From JAGXTF01 sp044224315 (GTDB lineage: Bacteria; Bacteroidota; Bacteroidia; NS11-12g; UBA955), in the NCBI GenBank assembly GCA_044224315.1, contig JBGAKR010000005.1:62001-126000 (forward strand): 64,000 bases of DNA. The letters are read 5' to 3'. Made by a program: the position numbers and the translations under genes. Shown here one piece after another: positions 1 through 7,717 of this stretch (positions are counted from its first letter, which is position 1; each line of letters begins with the position of its first letter). The notes below the pieces were generated by a model. The model did no database searches, was not told the DNA's origin, and saw nothing but the letters and a program-made list of their open reading frames with translations.

Positions 1-1
1 C

Positions 2-430
2 AGCTATGGCCTGCACGACTATTTCTACAGTCAAAGTGGCCACTATGAAATTCCCTTGCTCATTTTTACTCCTGGAATAAAACCCCAAGTTATTGATAAA
101 AGCATTTCACAATGCGATATAGGCCCTACTGTGATTGACTTTTTGCATTTACCTACCAAATGGTTTGGTTTGGGCAGAAGTGCCTTCGACACTGCATATG
201 CAGGCTATTCTGTGCATTATGATGCCGGAGTTTGGTATTTGGTGCAGTATCCTTATGTTATTGGAATCGATGAAAAGGGAAAAGTACGCGATTATTCCAT
301 CCGATTAAGGAATGAAAGGCAGGCAAAACAGCTTCCAAGAACTGGAAAACAGTACACATTTATGGATAAAACCCTGAAAGCATACCTTCAGGTATATTCC
401 AGCCGCATACGCAGTAATCATTGGTATTGA
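2..430 (+). CDS. Sulfatase / LTA-synthase-like family protein, C-terminal part
   Basis: The reading frame is open from base 2 and ends in TGA at 428-430; the start and the catalytic N-terminal part lie before the window. The visible 142 residues include H-Y-E-I-P-L-L-I-F-T-P-G followed by Q-C-D-I-G-P-T-V-I-D-F-L. This pattern is typical of the end of alkaline-phosphatase-superfamily sulfatases of the LtaS/phosphoglycerol-transferase type, where a late loop precedes the last core strands. These enzymes are usually inner-membrane proteins with a periplasmic catalytic domain; substrates range from phosphatidylglycerol to phosphoethanolamine. The nucleophile Thr/Ser and the metal ligands cannot be seen, so activity and substrate are open. 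The next gene on the same strand starts 163 bases later. Confidence 0.75.
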   Translation, partial: SYGLHDYFYSQSGHYEIPLLIFTPGIKPQVIDKSISQCDIGPTVIDFLHLPTKWFGLGRSAFDTAYAGYSVHYDAGVWYLVQYPYVIGIDEKGKVRDYSIRLRNERQAKQLPRTGKQYTFMDKTLKAYLQVYSSRIRSNHWY

Positions 431-593
431 CAGCAGGATTGAAACCAGTTGGTATGTAAATTATTCTGTTATTTTTGACTAAAAAGAGGTCAAATTCAGA
501 AAACATTTCTTTTTAAATATTTGTTCATACAAACAACCTTCCAAAGGATAGTGACGTCTTAAATAGGTACGACTTTTGATATAAGAAAAACAG

Positions 594-1757
594 ATGCGAT
601 ATTTCATAGCAGTATTACTTTCATTGACGGCCTGGACGCTTTCCGCCCAAAAAATTAAGGATAAAAAAGCATTACAATCCACTAAGGTGGCTCCCTTACG
701 TGGCCCGGAGGTACGATTTAAAAATAAAATCCACGACTTTGGCAGGATTAACATTGACATACAATATGCGCGTACATCTTTTGTATTCTACAATATTGGT
801 GACAAGCCATTGCGCATTACAAATTGTGTTGCCAGTTGCGGATGTACCACCCCTGACTGGAGTCGTGATTCAGTAATGCCCGGCGATTCGGGATTTGTAG
901 ATGTACGGTATGAAACCATCAATCATCCCGGAACATTCCGCAAAACCATCACGGTTTATACAAACTCAGACAGCACCCCTTTTGTGCATTTGGACATTTT
1001 GGGTGATGTATACCGCGAAACTGTGCAAGCTACGAACCAGGCTCCCGATTATGGCAGGGTATATTTTTCAATTCCCACCATTGAATTTAAACCTTTATAC
1101 GACAACGGACCCGACACCATGCAGGTGAGATTAATTAACGGAAGCCTGTTTTCAACTGAATTTCAGCCTATCCCCAATATTCCGCCGTATTGCAAAATAA
1201 TCGGATATCCGCGCAGTTTGGAGCCTAATGAGAATGCGCTAATTTCAGTAATTCTGGATGGGAAAATGATGAAAAGTTACGGTTTTGGGGCATTTGAACT
1301 TCCGGTTAACAGCAGCAGTCCGGTTAATCCCAACATCGGATTGTATGTGGCCTATACCCGTATGCAATATTTTCCAAAAATGAATGCAAAGCAATTGGCC
1401 AAAGCGCCCAAACTTAAATTAAATATTGAGGGTGAAAAGATTAATTTTGGAGGACATAGCTCGGGTGATGTATTGGATACTACTCTGCTCTTCACCAATA
1501 CAGGTAAAACCGAACTGATTATTCACGAAATTTACCCGGAGTGCAGCTGTATACGTGTAAACTTTCCTAAGAGCAAGCTAATGCCCGGCGAATCCATGAA
1601 GGTGCATTTTAGCTTTGATACAGTAATGAAAGACGGTGCAACTACCCAAAGCGTTTGGATTGTGTGCAACGATCCAACCAAGCCCGAACGATTCCTTTAC
1701 TTGTCGACCAATTTGCCCAAGCATGTGCAGAAATGTTTGACCTGTCCGGACAGATAG
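594..1757 (+). CDS. Secreted protein with two DUF1573 domains
   Basis: The protein has 387 residues and a clear signal peptide (MRYFIAVLLSLTAWTLSAQ). Two DUF1573-type immunoglobulin-like domains are visible. The first, about residues 38-135, contains F-K-N-K-I-H-D-F-G-R-I and the cysteine cluster C-V-A-S-C-G-C-T-T-P-D-W. The second, about 278-375, contains I-N-F-G-G-H-S-S-G-D and C-S-C-I-R-V. The order 'DFG ... F-x-N-x-G-x-x-P-L-x-I ... C-x-C' is the family signature. DUF1573 proteins are abundant secreted or periplasmic proteins of Bacteroidota with no settled biochemical role; the ASH/MSP-like fold suggests protein-protein contact. The ATG at 594 gives the signal peptide directly. No operon partner is evident: 89 bases separate it from the next gene, which has its own candidate promoter. 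Confidence 0.85.
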   Translation: MRYFIAVLLSLTAWTLSAQKIKDKKALQSTKVAPLRGPEVRFKNKIHDFGRINIDIQYARTSFVFYNIGDKPLRITNCVASCGCTTPDWSRDSVMPGDSGFVDVRYETINHPGTFRKTITVYTNSDSTPFVHLDILGDVYRETVQATNQAPDYGRVYFSIPTIEFKPLYDNGPDTMQVRLINGSLFSTEFQPIPNIPPYCKIIGYPRSLEPNENALISVILDGKMMKSYGFGAFELPVNSSSPVNPNIGLYVAYTRMQYFPKMNAKQLAKAPKLKLNIEGEKINFGGHSSGDVLDTTLLFTNTGKTELIIHEIYPECSCIRVNFPKSKLMPGESMKVHFSFDTVMKDGATTQSVWIVCNDPTKPERFLYLSTNLPKHVQKCLTCPDR

Positions 1758-1813
1758 GATTTAATTCTCGTTAAAAATGACAGAGCCTTGGTGAAAAGGG
1801 CGTTTGAAACAGT

Positions 1814-1821
1814 TAAATTTG
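1814..1821 (+). promoter_or_regulatory. Candidate Bacteroidota -7 element (TAAATTTG)
   Basis: TAAATTTG fits the Bacteroidota -7 consensus TAnnTTTG and lies 26 bases before the ATG of the T9SS protein at 1847. The best upstream TTG, at 1788-1790, gives a spacer of 23, slightly long for a -33 box. The assignment rests on pattern match only. Confidence 0.4.
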
Positions 1822-1846
1822 CAACTCAAAACCTAACAAATAAAAA

Positions 1847-2608
1847 ATGAAAAAAGTTTTACTTTCAATTGCACTGATTGCCGGATTGACGTCTTCAGCA
1901 TTTGGTGTTACTATCGACTGGTCGTTGGATCAGATTTTAAAACCCACTCAGGTTAACAGCACTACCGGAAGCGGTTCAACTGTTAATTATGAACTAGTAT
2001 TCAAAAATAACGGACCCGACAGTGCAAAAATTGGTGATACACTTTTGTATCAAATAGGTCTTACCTATACAAATAACAACACAATTGTGGTTGCGCCCAG
2101 TGCAAGCAGTTTTTACCTGCGCTTACTTAACCGCAATTTAAAATCTGGTGATACCATTCACGTTACTGGTAGCTTTTCTTTCGGTTTGTATCCTTACCCT
2201 TCAGTTACTGTTAATTGCATCGGTATCGGACACCTTATCAATGCTGCCCGTGGTTTGAAATTCGAATCCACTACCATCACCAACAATACCAAAGTGGTTC
2301 AAATTACATGGTACAACCCACAAGGCTGGCCTGTTAGCACCACTGATATGAATGCCGGAAAAACCTCGGTTTACCCAACAGTGGTTAAAGATCAGTTCAC
2401 TGTAACGGTGCCTGCTATTGCAGTTGGACAAAATATTACAGTAAAAGTTTACTCTATTCTGGGCAACCTGATTTCAGAAAAAACTTTTGCTCCCCAAGCC
2501 GATAATGCATACAACGTAAATGCTGCAAACCTTGCCAATGGTACCTACCTGGTAAGTGTTGAACACAACGGTGTAGTAAGCACAACCAAAATTATCGTTC
2601 AGAAGTAA
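1847..2608 (+). CDS. Small T9SS type A sorting domain protein
   Basis: The 253-residue product has a signal peptide (MKKVLLSIALIAGLTSSAFG) and ends in a typical T9SS type A C-terminal domain of about 75 residues. That domain begins near V-Y-P-T-V-V-K-D-Q-F and continues with I-T-V-K-V-Y-S-I-L-G-N and L-A-N-G-T-Y-L-V-S-V to a final I-I-V-Q-K. Such domains direct cargo across the outer membrane through the Por/Gld machinery, after which they are cleaved or anchored. The central part, about 25-165, reads as a beta-sandwich (K-N-N-G-P-D-S-A-K-I-G-D resembles CARDB/DUF11-like adhesion domains) but has no catalytic motif. It is probably a cell-surface protein of unknown role. A strong terminator follows directly. 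Confidence 0.85.
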   Translation: MKKVLLSIALIAGLTSSAFGVTIDWSLDQILKPTQVNSTTGSGSTVNYELVFKNNGPDSAKIGDTLLYQIGLTYTNNNTIVVAPSASSFYLRLLNRNLKSGDTIHVTGSFSFGLYPYPSVTVNCIGIGHLINAARGLKFESTTITNNTKVVQITWYNPQGWPVSTTDMNAGKTSVYPTVVKDQFTVTVPAIAVGQNITVKVYSILGNLISEKTFAPQADNAYNVNAANLANGTYLVSVEHNGVVSTTKIIVQK

Positions 2609-2624
2609 TCAAGTTCAAAACACA

Positions 2625-2655
2625 TAAAAAAAGAGGCTTTCGGGCCTCTTTTTTT
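2625..2655. terminator. Bidirectional intrinsic terminator
   Basis: The stem AAAGAGGC / GCCTCTTT with loop TTTCGG is flanked by A-rich sequence on the left and a T-run on the right, so it can serve both the T9SS gene (plus) and yebC (minus), which converge here. Confidence 0.85.
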
Positions 2656-2673
2656 GTTTTTAGCTAATTTACA

Positions 2674-3390
2674 TTACCTGAGATTGTGGTGAACTGCCTG
2701 TACATCATCGTCTCCTTCAAGGCGATCTACCAAATCGAGTACTTCTTTGGCTTGTTCGGCATCCAGGTCTACCCAAGTATTGGGGATGTACTGCAATTCG
2801 GTGGTGCTTACTTCAATGCCCATATCTTCCAAGGCTTTTTGCATGCTACCAAAATCCTGAAAGCTGGTATAGATGTAAATTTCCTCATCATCAATGGCCA
2901 TGTCTTCAAAGCCATAGTCGATAAGTTCGAGTTCCAGTTCATCCAAATCGCGGCCAGCCAGTTTTGATTTTTGAATTTTAAAAACCCCTTTTCTGGAGAA
3001 GATAAAATCCAGTGAACCTGTTTTGCCCATGGCCCCGCCGCCTTTATTAAAGTGGCTGCGCACATTGGCAACAGTGCGGGTATTGTTATCAGTAGCGGTT
3101 TCTACCAAAATGGCTACACCATGTGGGGCGTACCCTTCATATTTAATTTCTTCATAACCCGCCATATCTTTGTCACTGGCGCGTTTGATGGCCGCCTCGA
3201 TGCGGTCTTTGGGCATGTTTACGCTTTTGGCATTCTGAATACAAAGGCGCAAACGGGGGTTATAATCCGGGTTGGGTCCATTTTGTTTAACGGCTACTGC
3301 TATCTCTTTTCCAATGCGGGTAAATTGTTTCGCCATGCGGTCGAACCGGGCGAACATGGTATGTTTGCGTTTTTCGAATATGCGTCCCAT
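2674..3390 (-). CDS. yebC: YebC/PmpR family protein (TACO1-like)
   Basis: The product has 238 residues, the usual length of the YebC/PmpR/TACO1 family. Visible family features are the basic N-terminus M-G-R-I-F-E-K-R-K-H, the segment M-P-K-D-R-I-E-A-A-I-K-R-A, the Y-E-G-Y-A-P-H-G-V-A-I-L-V-E segment, and N-x-x-G-G-x-M-G-x-T-G-S-L-D-F-I-F. Members were described as transcriptional regulators (PmpR) and more recently as translation factors that relieve stalling at proline runs; both are family knowledge and neither can be decided from the sequence. The start is the first ATG, just after which the conserved block begins, so no shorter start is likely. The acidic C-terminus (L-E-G-D-D-D-V) is normal for the family. 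It converges with the T9SS gene at a shared terminator and lies 65 bases downstream of the MBL/rhodanese gene on the same strand. Confidence 0.93.
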   Translation of the reverse strand: MGRIFEKRKHTMFARFDRMAKQFTRIGKEIAVAVKQNGPNPDYNPRLRLCIQNAKSVNMPKDRIEAAIKRASDKDMAGYEEIKYEGYAPHGVAILVETATDNNTRTVANVRSHFNKGGGAMGKTGSLDFIFSRKGVFKIQKSKLAGRDLDELELELIDYGFEDMAIDDEEIYIYTSFQDFGSMQKALEDMGIEVSTTELQYIPNTWVDLDAEQAKEVLDLVDRLEGDDDVQAVHHNLR

Positions 3391-3455
3391 AAAGCTGCGA
3401 AATTAAAGTGAAAAGTGAATTAAATCACTGCAACTAAGTTTATTGTTAAACAGGA

Positions 3456-4877
3456 TTAAGCTTTATGCTTCAACTTAGAGGCACAAACGAAATCAGTGGT
3501 GGGCACGTCGGTTTTGGAAATGGCTGCAAAACCGCCATCTACCTCAGTAAAATTGTCCCATCCCCGGGATTTGAGTATAGAAGCGGCTATCATGCTGCGG
3601 TAGCCACCGGCGCAATGGATATAAAAATGCTGGTCTTTGGGAAATTCCGAAATATGGTCGTTGATATAATCCAAAGGCAAAGATTCGGCTTCGTCCACGT
3701 GTTCGGCGCTATACTCACCGGGTTTGCGCACATCAATTACCAAGGGTTTTTCGGATTTAAAACGGTTGGCGAATTCGGCTGCTGAAATACGATCTACGGC
3801 ATCCGTTTCTTTACCTGCAGCTTGCCAGGCTTTAAAGCCACCTTCGAGGAATCCAATTACATAATCGTATCCCACGCGGGCAAGGCGGGTAATTACTTCC
3901 TGTTCCCGGTCTGCATCTGTAATGAGCAGTATCTGCTGTTTAATATCCGGAATTAATGCACCTACCCAAGGGGCAAACTGGCCGTCGATTCCAATGTTAA
4001 TGCTATTGGGCACAAAACCTTTGTGAAAAACGGCAGGGCTGCGGGTATCCAGCACCAGCGCACCGGTTTCGTTGGCGGCTGCTTCAAAAGCCTCGGGCGA
4101 AAGGGCATTGAGTCCTCTTTTCATTACCGCATCCAGGTGCTCATAACCATGTTTATTCATGGCCACATTCAGCGGAAAATATGCAGGCGGGGGTAACAAG
4201 CCATCAGTAACTTCGGCAATAAATTCAGCTTCGGTCATATCGGCCCGCAGGGCGTAGTTGAGTTTCTTTTGTTCCCCAATGGTTGAAACTGTTTCCTTGC
4301 TCATGTTTTTGCCGCAGGCACTTCCGGCCCCGTGTGCAGGATAAACTGTAACTTCATCCTCCAAAGTCATTAACCGGTTTCGCAGCGAGTGAAATAATTT
4401 ACCAGCCAATTGCTCCTGTGTCATATTGGCGGCTTTTTGTGCCAAATCGGGGCGACCCACGTCCCCTATAAACAGGGTGTCGCCGGTAAATACTGCCAGA
4501 TTTTTACCATCTGTATCTTTTAACAGATAGCAGGTACTTTCCATGGTGTGACCAGGTGTATGCAGCACTTGAAAACGCAGCGAACCAATGTTAAAAATTT
4601 CATCATCAGCGGCTATATGCGCATCAAAACTCGGGTTGGCTTGTGGGCCATAAACGATGGTAGCACCTGTAGCTTTTGCAAGGTCGAGGTGACCGCTTAC
4701 AAAATCAGCATGGAAATGGGTTTCGAAAATGTATTTAATTTTTACACCATCGCGATTTGCGCGGTCGATGTATGGTTTTACTTCCCTTAAAGGATCAATA
4801 ATGGCGGCTTCATTGCCATCTGAAATGTAATACGCACCTTGGGCAAGGCAGCCAGTGTAGATTTGTTCTATTTGCAT
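3456..4877 (-). CDS. MBL-fold persulfide dioxygenase-like protein with two rhodanese domains
   Basis: The 473-residue protein has an N-terminal metallo-beta-lactamase domain of the ETHE1/persulfide dioxygenase type: T-H-F-H-A-D at 53-58, H-T-P-G-H-T near 106-111, and G-D-T-L-F-I-G-D-V-G-R-P-D-L at about 132-145. Two rhodanese domains follow. The first (about 265-360) has no cysteine in its active loop and should be inactive. The second (about 375-455) has H-C-A-G-G-Y-R-S with Cys 422, a normal persulfide-carrying loop. Enzymes of this kind oxidise glutathione or other low-molecular-weight persulfide to sulfite in the cytoplasm, and fused rhodanese domains pass sulfane sulfur to or from thiosulfate. 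No signal peptide is present. It lies 76 bases downstream of the SoxB-like gene on the same strand, so the two and the cytochrome gene may form one operon. Confidence 0.85.
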   Translation of the reverse strand: MQIEQIYTGCLAQGAYYISDGNEAAIIDPLREVKPYIDRANRDGVKIKYIFETHFHADFVSGHLDLAKATGATIVYGPQANPSFDAHIAADDEIFNIGSLRFQVLHTPGHTMESTCYLLKDTDGKNLAVFTGDTLFIGDVGRPDLAQKAANMTQEQLAGKLFHSLRNRLMTLEDEVTVYPAHGAGSACGKNMSKETVSTIGEQKKLNYALRADMTEAEFIAEVTDGLLPPPAYFPLNVAMNKHGYEHLDAVMKRGLNALSPEAFEAAANETGALVLDTRSPAVFHKGFVPNSINIGIDGQFAPWVGALIPDIKQQILLITDADREQEVITRLARVGYDYVIGFLEGGFKAWQAAGKETDAVDRISAAEFANRFKSEKPLVIDVRKPGEYSAEHVDEAESLPLDYINDHISEFPKDQHFYIHCAGGYRSMIAASILKSRGWDNFTEVDGGFAAISKTDVPTTDFVCASKLKHKA

Positions 4878-4953
4878 TATTTAAGTGTTAAAAAGATTTA
4901 ACAAATTTCATTCAAATTATTCAAGAAATCCAATTTTAAGACAAAATGTCGGA

Positions 4954-6642
4954 CTACCTGAATGAATAGTCAACACCATACACCTGAGTGAGTAGGGTTT
5001 GCGGCGCATCTAAAATTTTTGCGTTCATGGGGGGTGTGGGAGTAACCGGCGAAAATTGTTTGAGATACGCTTTAACCAATTGGTGCAGGGTTTTGCCTGT
5101 ATTCTCAGTATTGGTTACCCCTTTTAAACGACATAACATATCGGCGGGGTCGCCTTCTCTTTCGCAAGCGGTAAGCACATAAGTTTTATTTATATCCAAA
5201 GGTTCTCCCCCAATTTCAACTTTTTTTACCCGGCTGCCTTTTTCGGCAAATGCATTGAATTCAACATGCATACCATTGAATTTTACGACCCATCCGCCCA
5301 GTCTTTCTCCAGCTTCTTTTGCAAAAACATTGTTTAATTCTTTTTCAAGCCAGGCTTTAATCTGTCCACCAGTGGCATTGCCTTTTCGCACCATACTATC
5401 CACTGGCAACATATCAAATAAATAACCCTGGGTAATGGGTATATTACCTGTAGAATCGGGTGTAGCTTTGGGCGGGCAAAACCTAAAGCCATTTGAAAGT
5501 GCAACATCTGCTTCGGGAAAAGCCCATTTTACCGCATTTAAAATCAGCGTGTCGATGGTATTTTCAACTACAAAATATCGATACAATGGCAAAGTACTGT
5601 ACCCTAATATTTCATTAATTTTAGCTAAATATTTTGATTCAGAATCTTTTACCAATTTATCCATTTTACTGTCTGCTTTTAGCGATTTGGCCTCCACTTC
5701 TAGCAGTTGGTATTGGGTTTGAATCAATTTACCCTCGCGGAAAGTAAGATTCAGTTTACCAGCAAAAGAACCGAAGGCACCGGGCTCTACCACACTGGCA
5801 TATTTACAAACTATAGGTACTCGCACGCGTTCGTGGGTATCCCCACCAAGAATAAAATCAACCCCTTCACATTCGGGCATATTGGCCAGCGCAATTTGTT
5901 GCGATAATCCCAAATGGGCCAAAATTATTACACTACTGCATTTTTCCTGGTTGCGTAAAACATCTACATAATAGGCCAGATTTTCTTCGGGTTTGGTATA
6001 CACAATTCCCTTGCTGTATGCCGGTGATTGCCTAATGGGCACCCAAGGGTCGGTATAGCCCAGAAATCCGATTTTAATATTGCCAACATTCCAGATATAA
6101 TAAGGTGGAAACACCAATTCACCCTTTTTATTATCGCCCAAATCGTGGTATAAATTGGCGCAAACCTTTGGACCGTTTAGTGAGCCCATCAAGGTTTGCA
6201 TTCTTTTTTTACCATAAATAACCTCCCAGTTTCCGGGTAAATATAAATTGTAATTTAGTGCATTTAATATCGGCACATATGCTTCACCCAAAGTTTCAAC
6301 AGAGAGTTCACTCCCCTGAAACATATCTCCAGTATCTACAAAAAAAGTATTTGGGTTTGATTTTTTTAATTTCGAGAATAAGGTTGCTAAGCGTGCGTAT
6401 CCACCGGTTTTTCTGAACACCATTTGGTTATTTTCCCAAAACAATTCATCGTGAGCATGAATTTGGCAGTGTACATCGGTAGTTTGTACAATGGTTAGGG
6501 TTATATCTTTATTTTTACCATTTTCTGATTCGGTTTCTATAACAGTTTCAGTAGAGATATTATCGCCTATTAAGCTATTTGTGAGCCCCACACCTGCTGT
6601 CAGCGCTGCAATTTTTTTAATAAAATCTCTTCTGTTTTTCAT
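4954..6642 (-). CDS. SoxB-like thiosulfohydrolase / 5'-nucleotidase family protein, Tat-exported
   Basis: The 562-residue product starts with a Tat signal (M-K-N-R-R-D-F-I-K-K-I, then a hydrophobic stretch). A metallophosphoesterase domain follows, with T-T-D-V-H-C-Q at 54-60, V-D-T-G-D at 102-106, G-N-W-E at 137-140, and G-G-D-T-H-E further on. A C-terminal 5'-nucleotidase domain contains S-N-G-F-R-F. Ordinary 5'-nucleotidases have GNHE where SoxB has GHWE; this protein has GNWE, with the SoxB-type tryptophan and the nucleotidase-type asparagine. Together with the following -VIYG- and the neighbouring TsdA-like and persulfide dioxygenase-like genes, this favours the SoxB branch. SoxB cleaves sulfate from a thiosulfonate carried by SoxYZ; no SoxYZ, SoxA or SoxX is in the window. 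Its ATG overlaps the stop of the cytochrome gene (ATGA), pointing to translational coupling. A nucleotide-cleaving role remains possible. Confidence 0.75.
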   Translation of the reverse strand: MKNRRDFIKKIAALTAGVGLTNSLIGDNISTETVIETESENGKNKDITLTIVQTTDVHCQIHAHDELFWENNQMVFRKTGGYARLATLFSKLKKSNPNTFFVDTGDMFQGSELSVETLGEAYVPILNALNYNLYLPGNWEVIYGKKRMQTLMGSLNGPKVCANLYHDLGDNKKGELVFPPYYIWNVGNIKIGFLGYTDPWVPIRQSPAYSKGIVYTKPEENLAYYVDVLRNQEKCSSVIILAHLGLSQQIALANMPECEGVDFILGGDTHERVRVPIVCKYASVVEPGAFGSFAGKLNLTFREGKLIQTQYQLLEVEAKSLKADSKMDKLVKDSESKYLAKINEILGYSTLPLYRYFVVENTIDTLILNAVKWAFPEADVALSNGFRFCPPKATPDSTGNIPITQGYLFDMLPVDSMVRKGNATGGQIKAWLEKELNNVFAKEAGERLGGWVVKFNGMHVEFNAFAEKGSRVKKVEIGGEPLDINKTYVLTACEREGDPADMLCRLKGVTNTENTGKTLHQLVKAYLKQFSPVTPTPPMNAKILDAPQTLLTQVYGVDYSFR

Positions 6643-7613
6643 TTATTACGGGCAATATTTTTTTGTATTTTCATTTTATTAAACGGGCCATATTTGTGGG
6701 TATTTTCCGAAAAAGTATCGGCAAACGGTCCAAAAGGGTGATCAACTGGTTTTTGAGATATATCGGGCCAATCATGGCTTATATCCATATCGGGGCGCGG
6801 CAAACTTTCTATATATGCCGCAATGTCCCAGGCTTGTTCTTCGGTTAATTCCGGCTTTTCAAAGCTTGCCCCATTGGGCATATTATAGCGCAAAAATCCG
6901 GCAAGGGTAGAAACCCTGTACAATCCTGCCCCTTGATTAAAGCTATGATTGCCCCACAGCGGTGGATACAGGTATTCGTTGCCTTTTTTTACCCCATCAC
7001 CGGCAATTCCATGACAGCGGGTACACAGTGCATTATATTCATTTTTACCTAATTCAGGATTGGCAGCCCTATTTAAATAATTCAGTTTTGCGATTCCTGC
7101 ATTGCGCGGTTTGGATTTGGCCGGAATCCCTCTCCCAACCCATAATACATAAGCTTCCATTGCACGCATTTCAAGGCTATTGGTGTCGAGTTTTTTCCCA
7201 TTTAAGCTTCGTTCTACACAATCATTTATTCGCTTTTTTACACTCTCCACTGTTCCACTTCTGGGTCTGAATTTTGGGTAGTTTGCGGCCACTGCAAGGT
7301 AGTTATTTCCATAACTTTTGGTCCCTGCTTCGAGGTGACAATTCTGGCAATTCATCCCATTGGTTTGCTGCGCAACCATTCCCTGTGGGCCCAGGTAGAA
7401 GGCAGTATGCTCAATTAGTTTACGACCATATTTCACAAGAGAATCCCGCGAAATGGTATCATTCTTTTTTGTTAAATTTAGCGGCCAATTATAATTATTT
7501 AGCAACAAACGCGGCAATAAAATGCAGGTTAAAGAGAATGTAATTATACCTATTAAAATTCGGGTTTGAATTTTAATTTTTTTCAGTTGCGTTACATTCA
7601 ATTCAGCCGACAT
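6639..7613 (-). CDS. TsdA-type dihaem cytochrome c (thiosulfate dehydrogenase family)
   Basis: The sequence contains two c-type haem sites, C-Q-N-C-H (residues 89-93) and C-T-R-C-H (197-201). Between them is I-N-D-C-V-E-R-S-L-N-G, which matches the TsdA segment carrying the cysteine axial ligand of haem 1 (here Cys 132). The flanks N-G-M-N-C-Q-N-C-H-L-E-A-G-T and Y-P-P-L-W-G-x-x-S-F-N-x-G-A-G also match TsdA. TsdA joins two thiosulfates to tetrathionate or runs in reverse. An N-terminal membrane segment (about residues 15-38) would anchor it facing the periplasm. I chose the ATG at 7613. An in-frame ATG at 7685 would add 24 residues, but it sits inside the terminator hairpin of the upstream TonB gene. 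The stop overlaps the start of the SoxB-like gene. Tetrathionate formation or reduction, or simple electron transfer, cannot be separated from sequence alone. Confidence 0.83.
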   Translation of the reverse strand: MSAELNVTQLKKIKIQTRILIGIITFSLTCILLPRLLLNNYNWPLNLTKKNDTISRDSLVKYGRKLIEHTAFYLGPQGMVAQQTNGMNCQNCHLEAGTKSYGNNYLAVAANYPKFRPRSGTVESVKKRINDCVERSLNGKKLDTNSLEMRAMEAYVLWVGRGIPAKSKPRNAGIAKLNYLNRAANPELGKNEYNALCTRCHGIAGDGVKKGNEYLYPPLWGNHSFNQGAGLYRVSTLAGFLRYNMPNGASFEKPELTEEQAWDIAAYIESLPRPDMDISHDWPDISQKPVDHPFGPFADTFSENTHKYGPFNKMKIQKNIARNK

Positions 7614-7664
7614 TGAAGCAACAAATATGTAAAAAACCAGCGACAATATGGGTATAAAACATAA

Positions 7665-7698
7665 AAAAAGCCTGTTTGCGTGCAAACAGGCTTTTTTT
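7665..7698 (-). terminator. Intrinsic terminator of the TonB receptor gene
   Basis: An 11-bp perfect stem, AGCCTGTTTGC / GCAAACAGGCT, is flanked by a T-run on each strand. It lies between the TonB receptor stop (7718) and the cytochrome gene. An ATG in frame with the cytochrome lies inside the hairpin, which argues against that ATG as a start. Confidence 0.85.
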
Positions 7699-7717
7699 TA
7701 ATAGTATCAGAATTTTA

